Positions 46,491-58,185 of a stretch of DNA of 64,000 nucleotides are shown in pieces (position 1 is the stretch's first letter; each line of letters starts with the position of its first letter). The notes beneath the pieces are model-generated. The model had not been told where the DNA came from. It did no database searches and saw nothing but the letters and a program-made list of their open reading frames with translations. The stretch is taken from assembly GCA_005406025.1 (NCBI GenBank), contig BGZK01000073.1, positions 776,759 through 840,758 on the forward strand. The letters are read 5' to 3'. The stretch is from Eumeta japonica. Its lineage: Eukaryota > Arthropoda > Insecta > Lepidoptera > Psychidae. A program made the translations under genes and the position numbers.

Positions 46491-47232
46491 ACACAGAAAA
46501 GACGCCTTGTAATAATAAGGCAATAAATGAACTAAATAGAATGAGAAATATTAAAAACTGAAAACTTGAAAATATAATAAGTAAAAAGACAAATTTTTAA
46601 ATTAAAACGGTTTTATGGACACAATGATGAAGAAAATGTACTAAAAGCTAAAAAAATAAATCTGTAAGCCCTAGGTACCACAGGGTCTTCACGCATTTTC
46701 CTCATCAATCTAGATTATTGATCAGAAAAAAAGTTAAATCGTGTGGCGTAGTGTATACGACCCGAGTATGTAAATAGCATTTAGACATCAGCGGTTCACT
46801 GCTGATCGACATTTAAGGCGCCTCATGATTTTATTTTTTTCGGATATCCAAATTCAAATATCCAATAAATCCGGAATTTACAAATGTAAATTCGAGATTT
46901 TTTATTACTGTGTAATTTGTCTTTATTGTTACATAAAGTTTTTAGATTGTTAATTGTTTTAAAGACCGTATAAATATTATGTTTTTTTTTTAATTTTGAA
47001 ATTTTCTCCGAAATTGTACGGTAGTATGTTAAACTAGCTACATATTTCTTTTGGTTTTTTTGATTGCGTGATGAAACAAAGCAATAAAACGTATCCTAGT
47101 TATGTACGAGCGTGTTAGAATTGTGTTGAAATATTCTCCAACCGTAAATAATTTCTATCATAAAACCCTGTAAATTATTTGTGGACAAACTGCATCTCAA
47201 AAAAATATTTACCAACCTAAGCACAGCTAAAC
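46491..47232. other. unassigned AT-rich DNA
   Basis: Nothing recognised; a short hairpin atcagc/gctgat lies at about 46788-46806. Confidence 0.45.
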
Positions 47233-48165
47233 CATATTGTTATTTTATGGAGGGCCAGTGCCAAACTTTAATGCCTGTAATGAGAGGCTGAAATCATTTA
47301 CGACTTGAGTATAATTTCAAGACATTTCCAACAAGCCCTCATCATCAAACTTTAATATCTAAATCATGTGAATCTAAATACATTTCGCATAAGTCCAAAC
47401 ACGACCACGATAAATTTTTTTATAAAAGAGTTCCAGTGGCGAAGTTTCATTTCCATCATCAAATCCTGAAAGTTAATAATATTTAAAATGCATTTCGAAA
47501 GATTTCCTATTACCTTCAAAAATGCTGGAATTCAAAATTTCGGCGCCAAAATTCCAGGTTCATCATCAAACCCTGAATGCTAATCATAGTGCTCCTCAAG
47601 GCAATTCTTTTTACTTTGCTTCATTGTAGAGTTCCGATGCTGAAATTCCAGCTGCATTGACGAAACCTAAAAGCCAATCGCGGTCAAAATGCATATTAAA
47701 AAAAAAATCTTATAAGCCCAAACATGAGTAGTATACGGTGTTTCATTGTGGAGTTCCTATGTTTAAGTTCCAACTCTATTATTAAACCCAGAACCATAGA
47801 CAAAGTGCATCTTAATACAATTTCATCGACCCTAGACACGGCTAAATCACCTTGTTCCGTTATGGAGTTCCAATGTCAACCTTTTGCATCTGTCATCAGT
47901 GTATGAAAACGTTTATTGCTGGAGAAAATTTCAGGACCTTTCGAATAAGCCCAGACATGACTGAAATACATTGTCTCGTTATGGAGTTTTAGTGCCATAA
48001 TCCCAGCTCCATCATCAGACCCTGAAAACCGATTATGGCTGAAGAGCATCTGAAGACAACTCTATCAAACGCAAACACAGCTAAGGTATGTTAATCTGTT
48101 ATGATATTCCTGTACTCGCCTTTTGACTCCATCGTCAAGTCAGTCCAAAGATACCATATTATTGT
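47233..48165 (+). repeat. degraded tandem array, unit about 119 bp
   Basis: The anchor word (tg)gagttcc recurs near 47429, 47628, 47750, 47864, 47983 and 48102, spacing 114-122 bp in the better-kept right half; a shorter unit falls at about 47525 and an older one at about 47255. Each unit reads: gagttccaatgcc, aattccagctccatcatc, aaccctgaaaactaatcatg, aaaatgcatctcaaga-like text, caatttcatcaagcccaaac, and acggctaaatcaccttgttt. Units are 60-80% alike by eye. No reading frame is conserved from unit to unit, so it is a satellite-like array and not a repeat protein. Confidence 0.75.
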
Positions 48166-48393
48166 ACTGTCATCAAAACTATACACAACTATAAAGTTGC
48201 AAAATGATCCGGCAATTAGAAGTGTCTAAAATTCGGTCTCTAAGATTTCGTCATATGATGCATATGTTCGTATTAATAAAGCACAATTAAGCGTGTATTC
48301 CATCTTGAGAGTGCAAGAGCGAGATGGTTATACTGTTTCGTTATAGAAAATAATATATGTCTCGCTCCCACGTTACTTCTTGAGATGGCGCAT
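48166..48393. other. unassigned DNA with imperfect inverted repeat
   Basis: catcttgagagtgcaagagc (48302-48321) and the complementary gtctcgctccc..cttgagatgg (48359-48389) form an imperfect inverted repeat around a 38-nt AT-rich centre. It may be a small MITE. Confidence 0.4.
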
Positions 48394-49090
48394 GATTCAA
48401 ATTCAAAATATACTTTATTTCATAGGTTACAAAATAACTCTTGAAATACGTCATAATTTTTTGCGAATTTACACTTCATAGCTTGTTCGGAAGAACGTTT
48501 TCTTTCATAAAGAACAAGCGAGAAACTTAAGGGTAGCTCTTTTCTAATTTGGTTATACACAGCCAAAACAAATACAAAACCTTTAAGGACGAAACAGCCC
48601 GGTAAGAAGTCGAGCCGCTTTTGCCCGTGGATATTTGTCTTCTAAATATTCAGAAATTCTATAATATTCTTTTTTATTGAGTGATTGTTTAATAACACTT
48701 TCAAATTTGTATAGGGGTAAATCTTGAATATCCACAGGAACCTTGTTGTATATACGCACACAGAGCCCTCTAAATTAATTTGTGACTTTACTTAGTTGAC
48801 TAACATGTGAAATCAGTTTATTTTTATTTCTGGTATTGAGTTTATATCGGCTACTATTTCTTTTAAGCATTTCTAATTTTTTTTTATATATAATAAATTT
48901 TCATAAATGAAATTCAAGTCAGGACTATTACTACGGACAATAGATTCATAGTCCCATACATATTCGCCATAATCGCTTAGATACCTTATGGTATTTTTAA
49001 AATAACTGTCGAAATATCTGCAACTCGTTCTTTGCTGTTTGCTGAAAAAAAATTTCTAGCTTCTATCACACCAATAGAGTGCCCCCTAGA
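48394..49090 (-). mobile_element. CR1/Jockey-like LINE, 3' end, copy 2
   Basis: Minus strand. From high to low coordinates: FIYENLLYIKKN (about 48910-48875), then RALCVRIYNKVPVDIQDLPL and YKFESVIKQSLNKKEYYRIS (48770-48650), YLEDKYPRAKAARLLTGLF (to about 48595) and a stop. A 3' UTR of about 200 bp follows and ends with the short repeat tttgaatttgaat (48407-48394), the usual tail of this LINE type. YNKVPVD(I/V)QDLPLYKF and DKYP..AR(L/I)LTGLF match copy 1 at 44.43-44.60 kb directly. 5'-truncated. 49020-49090 carries further open text I could not assign. Confidence 0.82.
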
Positions 49091-49189
49091 CATTATTTAT
49101 TTTTGATATTTAACTAACAAATTAAGTAGCTGCTCATATAAGACACCTACGCTATACATTCCATGAATATACGTCTTGTAGGTTTTGAA
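49091..49189. other. unassigned DNA
   Basis: Leads into the tail that follows; probably its eroded interior. Confidence 0.35.
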
Positions 49190-49276
49190 TATAATGCCTG
49201 TTGCTATACGGACGGACGGACGGACATGACGAAATTATAAGGGTTCCGTTTTTGCCAATTTGGCTCGGAACCCTAA
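49190..49276 (+). mobile_element. 'accggcca'-type element, 3' tail with stem-loop
   Basis: A (GACG)n tract (49210-49225), acatgacgaaattataa, then the stem-loop agggttccg (49240-49248) / cggaaccct (49266-49274), ending aaaaac. This is the intact 3' signature of the family. Confidence 0.7.
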
Positions 49277-50150
49277 AAACGTGTTACAAAATCTATTTTT
49301 CTATCCTGCAGTCAAATTTAATGTAACACGGTTTTTTTCTGATAATAAAATTGTTTGAATAAAAACAAAGAACTTTAATATCGATTAACGGTTAAAATCT
49401 AGAAAATGGCTTGTTTTTTCTAATCGAAATAAGTTAATTTTTTACCTTTTTCTTTTAATAATATAAAAGCTTGTTTTTATTTTATTTTTTGCTAGTATGT
49501 TTTATGATTTATATCACAAACTCAAAACTCCGTATACCGGATGGATGATAATAAAATTAATGGAATTTTTAATCATGAATATTACAATGTTGCATTTATT
49601 GCATATAAATAGCGTAGTATCCGATATTATATTTATGATTATCTATGGGAAATACAGTCCAAAAAGTATACATTTAATATAAATCAAATTCAGAAAATAC
49701 AGTTTGAAAATACAAATATATACTTTATTTGATATAAATTAAATTCATGTGACACGAATAATTCGAAATAATTCAATTTTTGCAGTCAGCAAATAAATAT
49801 CAATTTGAACATTCACGTTTCATTCATCAAAGTTCATTATGAGACGAAGAATTCCATGAATCGTTTCCGCGCAATCATTTGATATCCTTTTTTTTCTGTG
49901 GCCTTATGCTCACTTTAAAAATATATATTTAAAAAATATATTTATTATATATTTAATTCATTCCTTTATTTTGTTTTGTCAAAAGGTTGCTTAGAGTAAA
50001 TGAATTAATTATAAGATCTAATCGGATGTATTTTTATGTAAAGAAAAATGAGTAAAAGCAAAGTCGGCAAAGTAAATACCTGTCAGGTTAAAATTAAGGC
50101 AAGCCTACAATACAACCTTTTCTAGTTCTGTATTTAACTCTGTTGATTCA
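49277..50150. other. unassigned AT-rich DNA
   Basis: Nothing recognised; the 61-codon frame at 49497-49682 shows no domain. Confidence 0.5.
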
Positions 50151-50482
50151 CGGAAATAGGCAGGCTCGATAGGACAGATAGCACACCCTCGTAGAATACA
50201 GACTTGAGGTAGCAGCTTCAGTGTTGTAATGCTTCAGTGATTGAGAATTCCGGTGGGCCCATCGTGTTTCTGCCACCCCCACTGTTTCTCCATCAACTCG
50301 CTTCCCTCTTCATCAATCCACTCCCCCGCTATCAACTTCACTCTCTCCTCCATCAGATATTCCATTCCTAACCAGGAGACCAGTGACGCACTGATGATTT
50401 CTCTGGGGCTGCGAGTAAACATGGGCGGCGGTGACCACCTACTCTCCGATGGTTCTCATGCACGTTTAACCTTCAAAGAATG
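50151..50482 (+). mobile_element. 'ggcaacgcactggtg' 3' module, copy 3
   Basis: Most complete copy: tagaatacagacttgaggta, gcagcttcagtgttg, agaattccggtgggcc, a C/T-rich centre, aggagaccagtgacgcactg, ctctggggctgcgagtaaac, then the end module atgggcggcggtgaccacct and actctccgatggttctca. Matches 29.88 and 35.64 kb in order and strand. The 113-codon frame at 50241-50582 and the minus-strand frame here are incidental. Confidence 0.7.
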
Positions 50483-52135
50483 CTATAAAAACAAGAAGTG
50501 TTGTGGGACATTCGGATGGAAAGAAATTCCTTTCGCTTCATATTATGTTACATCAAATAACAGGAACAGTGAAACAAATTAACAATTTTTGAGAGTAATT
50601 ACACAAGAAATTTAAGTTCAGAAAAAACATATTTCTATTGTATTATGCTAAAAGTCGACTATATCCAAAAATAAAATAACATTGAGATATGAGTTACCTA
50701 TTTTATCAAATGTTATTTTATTAACATTGAAAAAAGCAACATAATTATCCTCACTTTTATTGAACACTCCTCGTGTATATAAAATAGTGAATTGCAAGTC
50801 ACATAAAAAAAACAGTAAATAAAGCGCTAAACAGCACCGTCGTTTTATTTTTATTAAAACCTTTGTTAAGTTCCTCAAGCTGCACAATTACGTAAATAAA
50901 CTGTAATAGATGTCACTTTTAAATGTACAAAATGAGTACTAAAGGCTTAAAATTAAAAACTTCATCTCTAGAATCATAAAAAAACCAAAAAGTAGTCTTA
51001 AAAAAATTACCCTACTAAAATGTTGAAAAACGAAATTAGCGTCGCGCTGCACGCGGCTACCACCACTCTTGTACAATTATTCGCATGTGTTAGAGAAAGA
51101 GAGTGAGTGTCGCTGAGTGTCGATTGGAAAGAGAATAACACTTTTTCCTCACGTGACGAATTCTGCCAACTAAGGCTCCCGCTAACAGCTTTAAGAAACT
51201 TCGTTCCAAAAAAAAAGTGTTTTTATTTCAACCCCAGTCTGAAATAAAAATACTTTTTTTACGAGTCGTGCTGAGTTTTGCTCGGTAGCTTCAGAGCTGA
51301 ATCACTCGATCACTCTGATGGTACTTATATTTAAAATTAATTTACACTTTTAACGTTTTGAGGCAAATTAAATTAAAGAATAGATACTTACGGATGAAGC
51401 GGTAGTAAGCATTGATGTAAGAAACCGCTGTGATACATTGACACACACGCGACGTTGCGCAAGCTAAGCCACTTCCTTCTTACTTCGTACAACACGTTAA
51501 GATATCGACACCAAAATTTGTTACAGTATTGCGTTACAACCAGCTTTAACGGCCTCTAATCCTCACTGAGCCGATGTGGAGCGTTGTTCTCCAGTCTTCA
51601 ACCAGAAATTAAAAGATTGCTATAGAGCATGCTATGTGTAGCGCATGATAAGAAATCTGATACAACATAAATCTGAGGAGGTCTCTAAAGGCTTCGGCTT
51701 CGATGAACGTACCCGGGTCCGTGGGTTAATGCGATACTTCCGTGGCAGGACGGCCAGTCAGCGCTCGTCTCACCCACACGCGTTCTTCCCGCTCGCGTAC
51801 ATCCATCAACCATTATCGTCCGGTTCACTTTGCGCCGGTGCATACATTATAATTATATTAGAATGGGAATTAGCATAAGCGATAAGCTGCGAACTGTCTC
51901 GACGGATCGTGAGCGTTCGGTTTTATGGTAACCATAGCAAGCTTTGGTGTTTGTGCACATGCGCGTGCGCATGTATATGAAGAAAAAAAAATTAATAGGA
52001 AAATTATTATCTAAATAAGCTATTTTTAAATGTAATTAAACTATTAATCATAATAAATAGTAACTAATAAAAATGTACTCCTTTTATTTTGACAAAATAG
52101 TTTAAAAGAATTAATATTTTTTATAGCAGCTAATC
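50483..52135. other. unassigned DNA
   Basis: 51040-51200 and 51640-51860 are GC-richer. The 77-codon frame at 51645-51878 shows no domain. Small (gagaaag) words near 51090. Nothing further recognised. Confidence 0.4.
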
Positions 52136-52205
52136 ACATTTTTATACTCACGCCTATTTCCCAGAGGAGTAGTCAGGTTATACGGGCACAACTAAGCCGA
52201 CTTCC
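52136..52205 (-). mobile_element. RTE LINE 3' UTR fragment
   Basis: actcacgcctatttcccaga ggagtag-like text (52147-52172) is the minus-strand form of the RTE 3' UTR, comparable with ctacttctcagaagggtggg at 53.05 kb. Short and isolated. Confidence 0.4.
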
Positions 52206-53040
52206 TACAGATTTTTGTAATACTTTTATACTGATAATGATAATTTTATAATGATAATCATATCATTATGAATAATTTTGTTAAGAAATACCCATGAGTT
52301 ATTTGCTTGTTCTCTATGAGATGTGAGTTAATTGTTTCGAGAATGAGTGTTAACTCAAAAAAATGGAGAAATTATAAAATACTTTAAATTATTAAAATAT
52401 AATAACACATTTCTAGTGTTAATTTATAATCTACGAAATAAATATATTTCAGTTTGAATTTGATCCTCGCAAATAAATTAATATCAATAAAAATATGTTT
52501 AACCAAAACGAGTCTCGTGTCAATGATTAAGTGTCAAAACCAAACGATCCACGTTTGTCCCAAAACCTAAATCAATAACCCAATACATCGCCGCCGGCGC
52601 AGATAACCTATACGAATTCTCATATTATTTGTTCATTAATTATATTGAGGTTTATCTCTCCTCCGACATATTGTTCTTTGATTGTTACGGTCAGGTTTTT
52701 GTTTTTAGTGTTTTGATTTTTTCTGTTTGTTTAATATCCTAAATTTATCGTTCGTCGCAGATGTAGGAAGAATCCGGTTGTGTGTTTGGTTTCAAAGACG
52801 GAGGTTCTGCGGGTCAATGATTCGGGGGTGAATGAGAAATATTAATGAACAATAGCGTACCTAGTTTAAACGATTTTTCATTATTTTAATTAGGGAAAAA
52901 AAATTTTGAATTAGCTCATTATATAAAGAGACCTTTACTGACTACTTACGTCATGTTCTATTAACATAGCACTAATTACATCCGCTTTGGTTACGAGTTA
53001 ATGGTCAATTTTGTGAACATTTTTGTATTTATAATTAATT
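52206..53040. other. unassigned AT-rich DNA
   Basis: Nothing recognised. Confidence 0.5.
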
Positions 53041-53385
53041 TTAGTGATGACTACTTCTCAGAAGGGTGGGCAGAGACTACATATTATCACATCGTACGAT
53101 CTTTGCATATCTCTCTCGCCTCACCGACACCCATCAATCTTTTCGTGCTAGCTAGTCGGTTTCGAGTGCTTAAAATTGGGCCCCTTTTTAATATGCTAGA
53201 AGTCAGCATAGAATTTTCTAGGGCGACCTTTGCCGGCCCTTCCATCATGTGCATTCGCTCTATGCATTTGTTCCGCCAGTCTACTATCAATCATTTCCAT
53301 AAATGGCCAAACCACCGCAATAGATCTTTCTCTACTCCAGTCACATCATCTTTTTCTAAATCATATCGCTCTCTGACTTAACAGA
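53041..53385 (-). mobile_element. RTE-type LINE C-terminus, copy 3
   Basis: Minus strand. VRERYDLEKDDVTGVEKDLL and RWFGHLWK lead to a stop, then the frame 53290-53087 reads WRNKCIERMHMMEGPAK, ILKRGPILSTRNRLASTKRL and MGVGEAREICKDRTM, the C-terminal end of the same protein whose earlier part is at 1-785. A 3' UTR word (ctacttctcagaagggtggg, 53050-53069 on the plus strand) marks the element's end. VRER..L..DDV overlaps the 1-785 copy (VRERCGLKEDVVTWVEK), confirming one family. Truncated and broken. Confidence 0.85.
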
Positions 53386-54109
53386 TACAAGAAAGAATTT
53401 AGGAATGTTCAAAAAAAGAATACATACAGACGAATATAGAACCTCCTCCTTTTTAAAGTCGGTTAAAAAATAGGGTTCGCCATTTTATGCACGTAACTAA
53501 AATAAACCGTATGTATATGTTAGTCTCACGTGTAAAGTCAGTAATTGATTTAGGAGATTCTGTATGCGCATGTTCAATAAGATGACTTTACATACATAAC
53601 CCTTATACAAATATTAGATCCTTATTAATCAAATCTATACAATTTCCCAATATTTGTTCATGGACACTACCAGCTCACCCACTAACATGTTTTTTTTTTG
53701 TAATACGACAGTTACATATTTGATTGTGATTATATATATAAAATCTTACTAAAGTGGGAAATATATACATATATTTATATACGACCATCTCGGAAATGAT
53801 TTTAATATCAATTCTTGCTTTAATAAATTATTGTTTTTCTAAGATATCTAGGCATATAAGTTTCTTCTCAGGAAAAACGAGGTACACAAAAATTAAGTAC
53901 ATAATCGCTTTGTTGCTTTATTACTGGTTCTAAACAACACATGACAGCACATGACATTAGCTGTAGTCGCTGTAGGCGTTATATTACTATATGTATCTAA
54001 ATATTCATTGCTGAAGATAGTCGTATGCAAATTTTCCCACGGAAAGTTATCACGTTCCCACGGCAAACACTAAAAACGGCGAACTCAACTCAGTTGCCCG
54101 GATACGTGA
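53386..54109. other. unassigned AT-rich DNA
   Basis: Nothing recognised. Confidence 0.5.
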
Positions 54110-54905
54110 ATCAAAAAAAAAATCGGCAAAGTGCGTTCTGGGCCACGCGCAGTACGTGGTTCCGTAGTTGCGTCTATTCGTCTACTTATTATGGGGCTTT
54201 TTGCCTGATACTATGAACCTATTAATTGAGTTTACGGCTAATAAGGTCAAAAATAAACCGACTCACATAGGACAGGTGTTAAGGATGTTATGATTTTGCT
54301 TTTCCATAATTTTACATGATTTAAGAAAATCATGAATATTATATTCACTATCTATTTTGCACAAACAACAGACTCATCTATTTAATTTTCAATAGAATTC
54401 GTATTAAATTTGCTTTCTACTTCTCTAAATAAATTTTATAATTTGATCGACTGTTAACTCTTTAACTTGTAAACCCTACCTAGCCGTGATAGTTTTCCTG
54501 TTTGACTTCGTTATATATAAGTATTAACGCTGTGATTTTATTCATATATCCAAATATAACCGTGTACTTGGTAGGGAGAGGACATTTGACTCTAAAAAAT
54601 TTGCACTTAAGGCTTTAAACACAGTTAAAATATTTTTCAAACAAATCCCTAAGTCGAAAAATGATTTTCACGGTCCCGCAGTGTTTTAGATCGAAGCATT
54701 TAAGGATAACCTATGGCATAAAGGCAAAAATATCAGCTCCACTTTATTCTTTTTTTAAGATTTTGTCGACTTATTTATTATCTACACCCATAGATAATTA
54801 CAGATTTATAATACTAAGAGTCTTTGAGACAAGCCAAACAGACAAACAGACTGTCGAACGGATAGACATTCTATAAAAATTTCATAGTGATTACGGAACC
54901 TTAAG
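54110..54905 (+). mobile_element. 'accggcca' element, near full-length copy 2
   Basis: Starts aatcggcaaagtgcgttctg, with ggttccgtag at 54158-54167 and ttacggaacc at 54891-54900 as subterminal inverted words. Interior landmarks in the same order as copy 1: gatactatgaacctattaat, tgagtttacgg, cataattttacatg, ctatctattttgcaca, tttctacttctc. Non-coding; the 63- and 71-codon frames inside it are incidental. Confidence 0.72.
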
Positions 54906-55052
54906 AACTGTCCTCATTTTTTTTTGCTCGTCATTAATAGAGGCAAAACTGTCTTTTACTTAAATGGTAAATTTTTAAAATATCATGATACATTTCAAGT
55001 AAATTTATATATATATATATGTGTGTAATTAATAAAATAAGGAATATATTTT

Positions 55053-55089
<37 letters not shown>

Positions 55090-56004
55090 CAATATAGGTT
55101 TGATAGTTAAATTTAGTATTGTTAGAAAGGTTTCGACTTGAATTTATGTCTTTTCGTGGTTTTATATGTTTTACTAAGATATATTTTTTTTAATTTTGAC
55201 TGTCACACGGTAACTGCTGGTTGCTAGGTTATTATAGTAAGTTATTTTAAATTTAAATCAACTAACTGTACTGATGTAGGCACTCTGTTTATTATATGTA
55301 AAAGGTCGATCCATCTCCCGGTTTTGACGTTTGGTACACTCGACAAATAAACTCCAGGAAGGGAGTAGAGAGATTAGATAAACTTATCTACATCACTGTA
55401 CTTCGATACAATGTCGCCTCTGTTGTTAATTGTCGTGTTCAGCGACATCATTAGCTGTATATAAAAAATATATTGAAGGATGTTTTTTTATTTATTGTAA
55501 GTATTTACTTGAAAATAAATTTGAAAATAATATTTCACGTTACACTATAGTAACATAGAGTTGATGGGCATTGAAGGTCTTTAATTGTACCCTTACAAAT
55601 TATATAAAGAATTTCAAATGGAATTTGACTTGGTTACTTCGCTCTCTATTTCTTATAGTTATTGAATTAAGTGAAAATTAAAAAATGGAGTTTTTATATA
55701 AGTTTGCTTCTTAAAATATTAAAAGCATCAATAGTGAAAGAGATCAATAAAAAAAGTCTATTTCTGTGAAATCCGTTTTATAAATCTTTTGAAACGATAA
55801 CTATTCTATCTCTATTCATATAATTTTACTTATAAACTTAATGAAAAATTATATTTTCGTTAGACAATAAATAAATTTCGTTAATAACTTATATGGAAAA
55901 TCATATGAGCGAAGTTTAACTAAGTCATTTTTAATAGCATTAGATACATTCACAGATTCGGCACGTAATGATTTATTAAGTTTTATTTTAAGACTAGGCT
56001 ACTT
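54906..56004. other. unassigned AT-rich DNA with AT microsatellites
   Basis: (AT)n at 55006-55020 and 55055-55087. Otherwise nothing recognised. Confidence 0.5.
55055..55087. repeat. (TA)n microsatellite
   Basis: Uninterrupted TA alternation of 33 nt; a shorter tract lies at 55006-55020. Confidence 0.95.
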
Positions 56005-56519
56005 AAAAAATACGGCCATGTGCGCGTCGGGTCACGCGCAGCGTAGATTCAGTAGTTGTCCGTCATAGTATATGGATTTAGAAAAGGGTTTCTGTGTTAA
56101 GACTGTTATGATTTTATGTTTACATAATTTTCCATAGCTCATAAACATACTTACAACCTGCGTTAAACAATCGACGACGTGCTCTAAGTAATTTTCATTA
56201 GAACTTATACGAAATGTTGTTTTTTACTTCTCCAAGTACATATTATATGTCGGTTGATTATTTCTCGTTAACTTGTAAAGTCTACTTAGTTGTGATAACT
56301 TTCCTTTCAAGTTCGTTATGTGTAAGTTTACCTATGGAGACACTTGGCTGTATCAAAAGTTGCAATTCAAAGCGTAATATTTTGCAAATCGATGCCTAAA
56401 TCTTGCGCTGTTTGAATGAGCCATACGACGTCACCACAGTTCATGAGATAAACAAAAATAAAAATTCATCACCTCTTTATGTATAAGAGAAGTATCCTAA
56501 AAATATTTTTTGGAACGTA

Positions 56520-57078
56520 GCTCCTTAATGCTGTTGGCGAGAGGTGTTAGTTGGCAAAAATCGTCACATAAAGAAAAAGCGTTATGCCTCTCGCTTGGAC
56601 TCTGAGCAACTCTCTTTCTCTCTCTCTCTCTCTAACAGACGCTAGTGTTAAGCAAGCAAGGTAGTTGCGCGCGGCGTGGCGCTAATTTAGTATTTCAACA
56701 TTCTGGTATAAATATTTGTCTATTATCATGTTACATGCATTGACAATGAATAATATTGTTATTTATATAATAAGCAATTTCTCTATAATAAATTTTCAAT
56801 TTTTATTCGGTTCTGAAAATGAAGGTTTAAATTTTAAGTTATTAATGCTTGTTTTATACACATAAGAGTGATGTTTGTGATCGATTTCAAAAAATTACAT
56901 AATTGTGCAACTTGACGAATTCAACAATAAAAAAAATGTGGCGCTATTTAGTGCTATATTTAGTATTTTTATGTAGCTTACAATTTACTATTTTATGTGT
57001 ATACATTTTAAGTAAATTAGTATTTTTCCAAGATTTTTTATTTCTCGTTTAATTAGTCTCAAAATTTATTATTATTAC
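56520..57078 (+). mobile_element. 'cataaagaaaaagcgttatgcc' repeat, longer copy
   Basis: In order: gtagctccttaatgctgttg, atcgtcacataaagaaaaag, cgttatgcctctcgc, a CT run (56611-56633), caaggtagttgcgcgcggcg, tggcgctaatttagtatttc, then tagcttacaatttactattt and agtatttttccaag. The shorter copy at 39.55-39.83 kb has both ends but lacks most of the middle. Non-coding. Confidence 0.6.
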
Positions 57079-57334
57079 CATATATAGCATATAGTTATTT
57101 CACTGTTTCATAACACAATATTATGTATATCATATAACATAATATAGAGAGAACGGATCATTGTTCAAAGCGGGTGTCCTACATCTCTCATTTTCTTCAA
57201 GTTTTTAATATAGGCGTGGTTAATACGTATATTCATGTCAAATCATAGCTTTCTAGCGCAAGTGGTCCCCGAGATAAGCCGGGGACAGATAGACAGACCG
57301 ACAGACGGGCGGACATGGCAAAACTATAAGGGCG

Positions 57335-57384
57335 CCAGTTTTATAGGGTTCGGTGCTGTTGAGCACCGAACTCTATAAAACTGG
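57335..57384. repeat. near-perfect 23-bp stem-loop
   Basis: ccagttttatagggttcggt plus gct (57335-57357) pairs with 57362-57384 around GTTG, with one G:T pair. It forms the 3' end of the element copy above. Confidence 0.85.
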
Positions 57385-57388
57385 AAGT

Positions 57389-58105
57389 ATAATTATCGAA
57401 ACTCAAGCGGGTACATTGTACAATCAACCGCATAAAGCCACCTTGTTTTGACTATTATAAACATTGTATGAAGGGAAAAAAATCAATGTATTCACTCTTA
57501 TAAATCAAAATTAAGATCTCACTTGCTGATTATATTATTGAGCATTATATACATACTTAGTATAGTGGATATTGCATCTAGATCTTTCTGAGGATGTGAA
57601 ACCTTCTCATCACTGTGAATAAACCGATACACTATAAGGAACGACATCTACACAAGTTTAACTGGCACTTAACTAATTTCCTTCTCAGCTTTATCATTTC
57701 CAGAGAAAGAATTATTCTCTATAAGAGTACCCGCATCCGAAAACTAACAATAGATATGTGAAATTTGCTGCCGGCGTAGATTAAGCGATAGTCCTACGCG
57801 TAGATGTGACTCTCCTTTGTAAATGGACGAAACCACGGTATTTATTTACCTAAAGGATCCATTATAAGTAGGCAGACGCTTTTCAGCTTCGACATAAAAC
57901 AGGGTTAAAAAGCTATTAAAAATATATTATTATTACATCTTAATGAAATTAAATAGCAATTACACACTTCCTTTTTGTAAAAATTATAGAAAATTGGCTG
58001 CAATTTGCCCAATCCCATCTGTAGTTTTTCACTTAATTATTAATTGTGTTTTTCATCGTTGTGGAATGGACGAATCAAATAGTTGCCTGAATTTTATTAT
58101 AGAAA

Positions 58106-58185
<80 letters not shown>

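Larger units (their letters stand above)
56005..57388 (+). mobile_element. 'accggcca' element copy 3, split by another repeat
   Basis: The 5' part (56005-56345: acggccatgtgcgcgtcggg, cataattttccatagctcat, ttttttacttctccaagtac, ttaacttgtaaagtctactt) follows copies 1 and 2. The 3' part resumes at about 57200 (atcatagctttctagcgcaa, gagataagccggggacagat, gggcggacatggcaaaacta) and ends in a 23-bp stem-loop at 57335-57384. In between lies the unrelated 56.52-57.08 kb repeat, so this copy seems to have been interrupted by a later insertion. Confidence 0.6.

Noticed and set aside
47724..47906. 60-codon frame inside the tandem array as a repeat protein
   Set aside because: The frame is not conserved from one unit to the next.
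47233..48165. CRISPR-like repeat-spacer array
   Set aside because: The whole ~119-bp unit repeats with no unique spacers; the genome is eukaryotic.
50241..50582. 113-codon plus-strand frame
   Set aside because: Lies over the C/T-rich non-coding repeat module; Pro/Ser-rich translation is a by-product.
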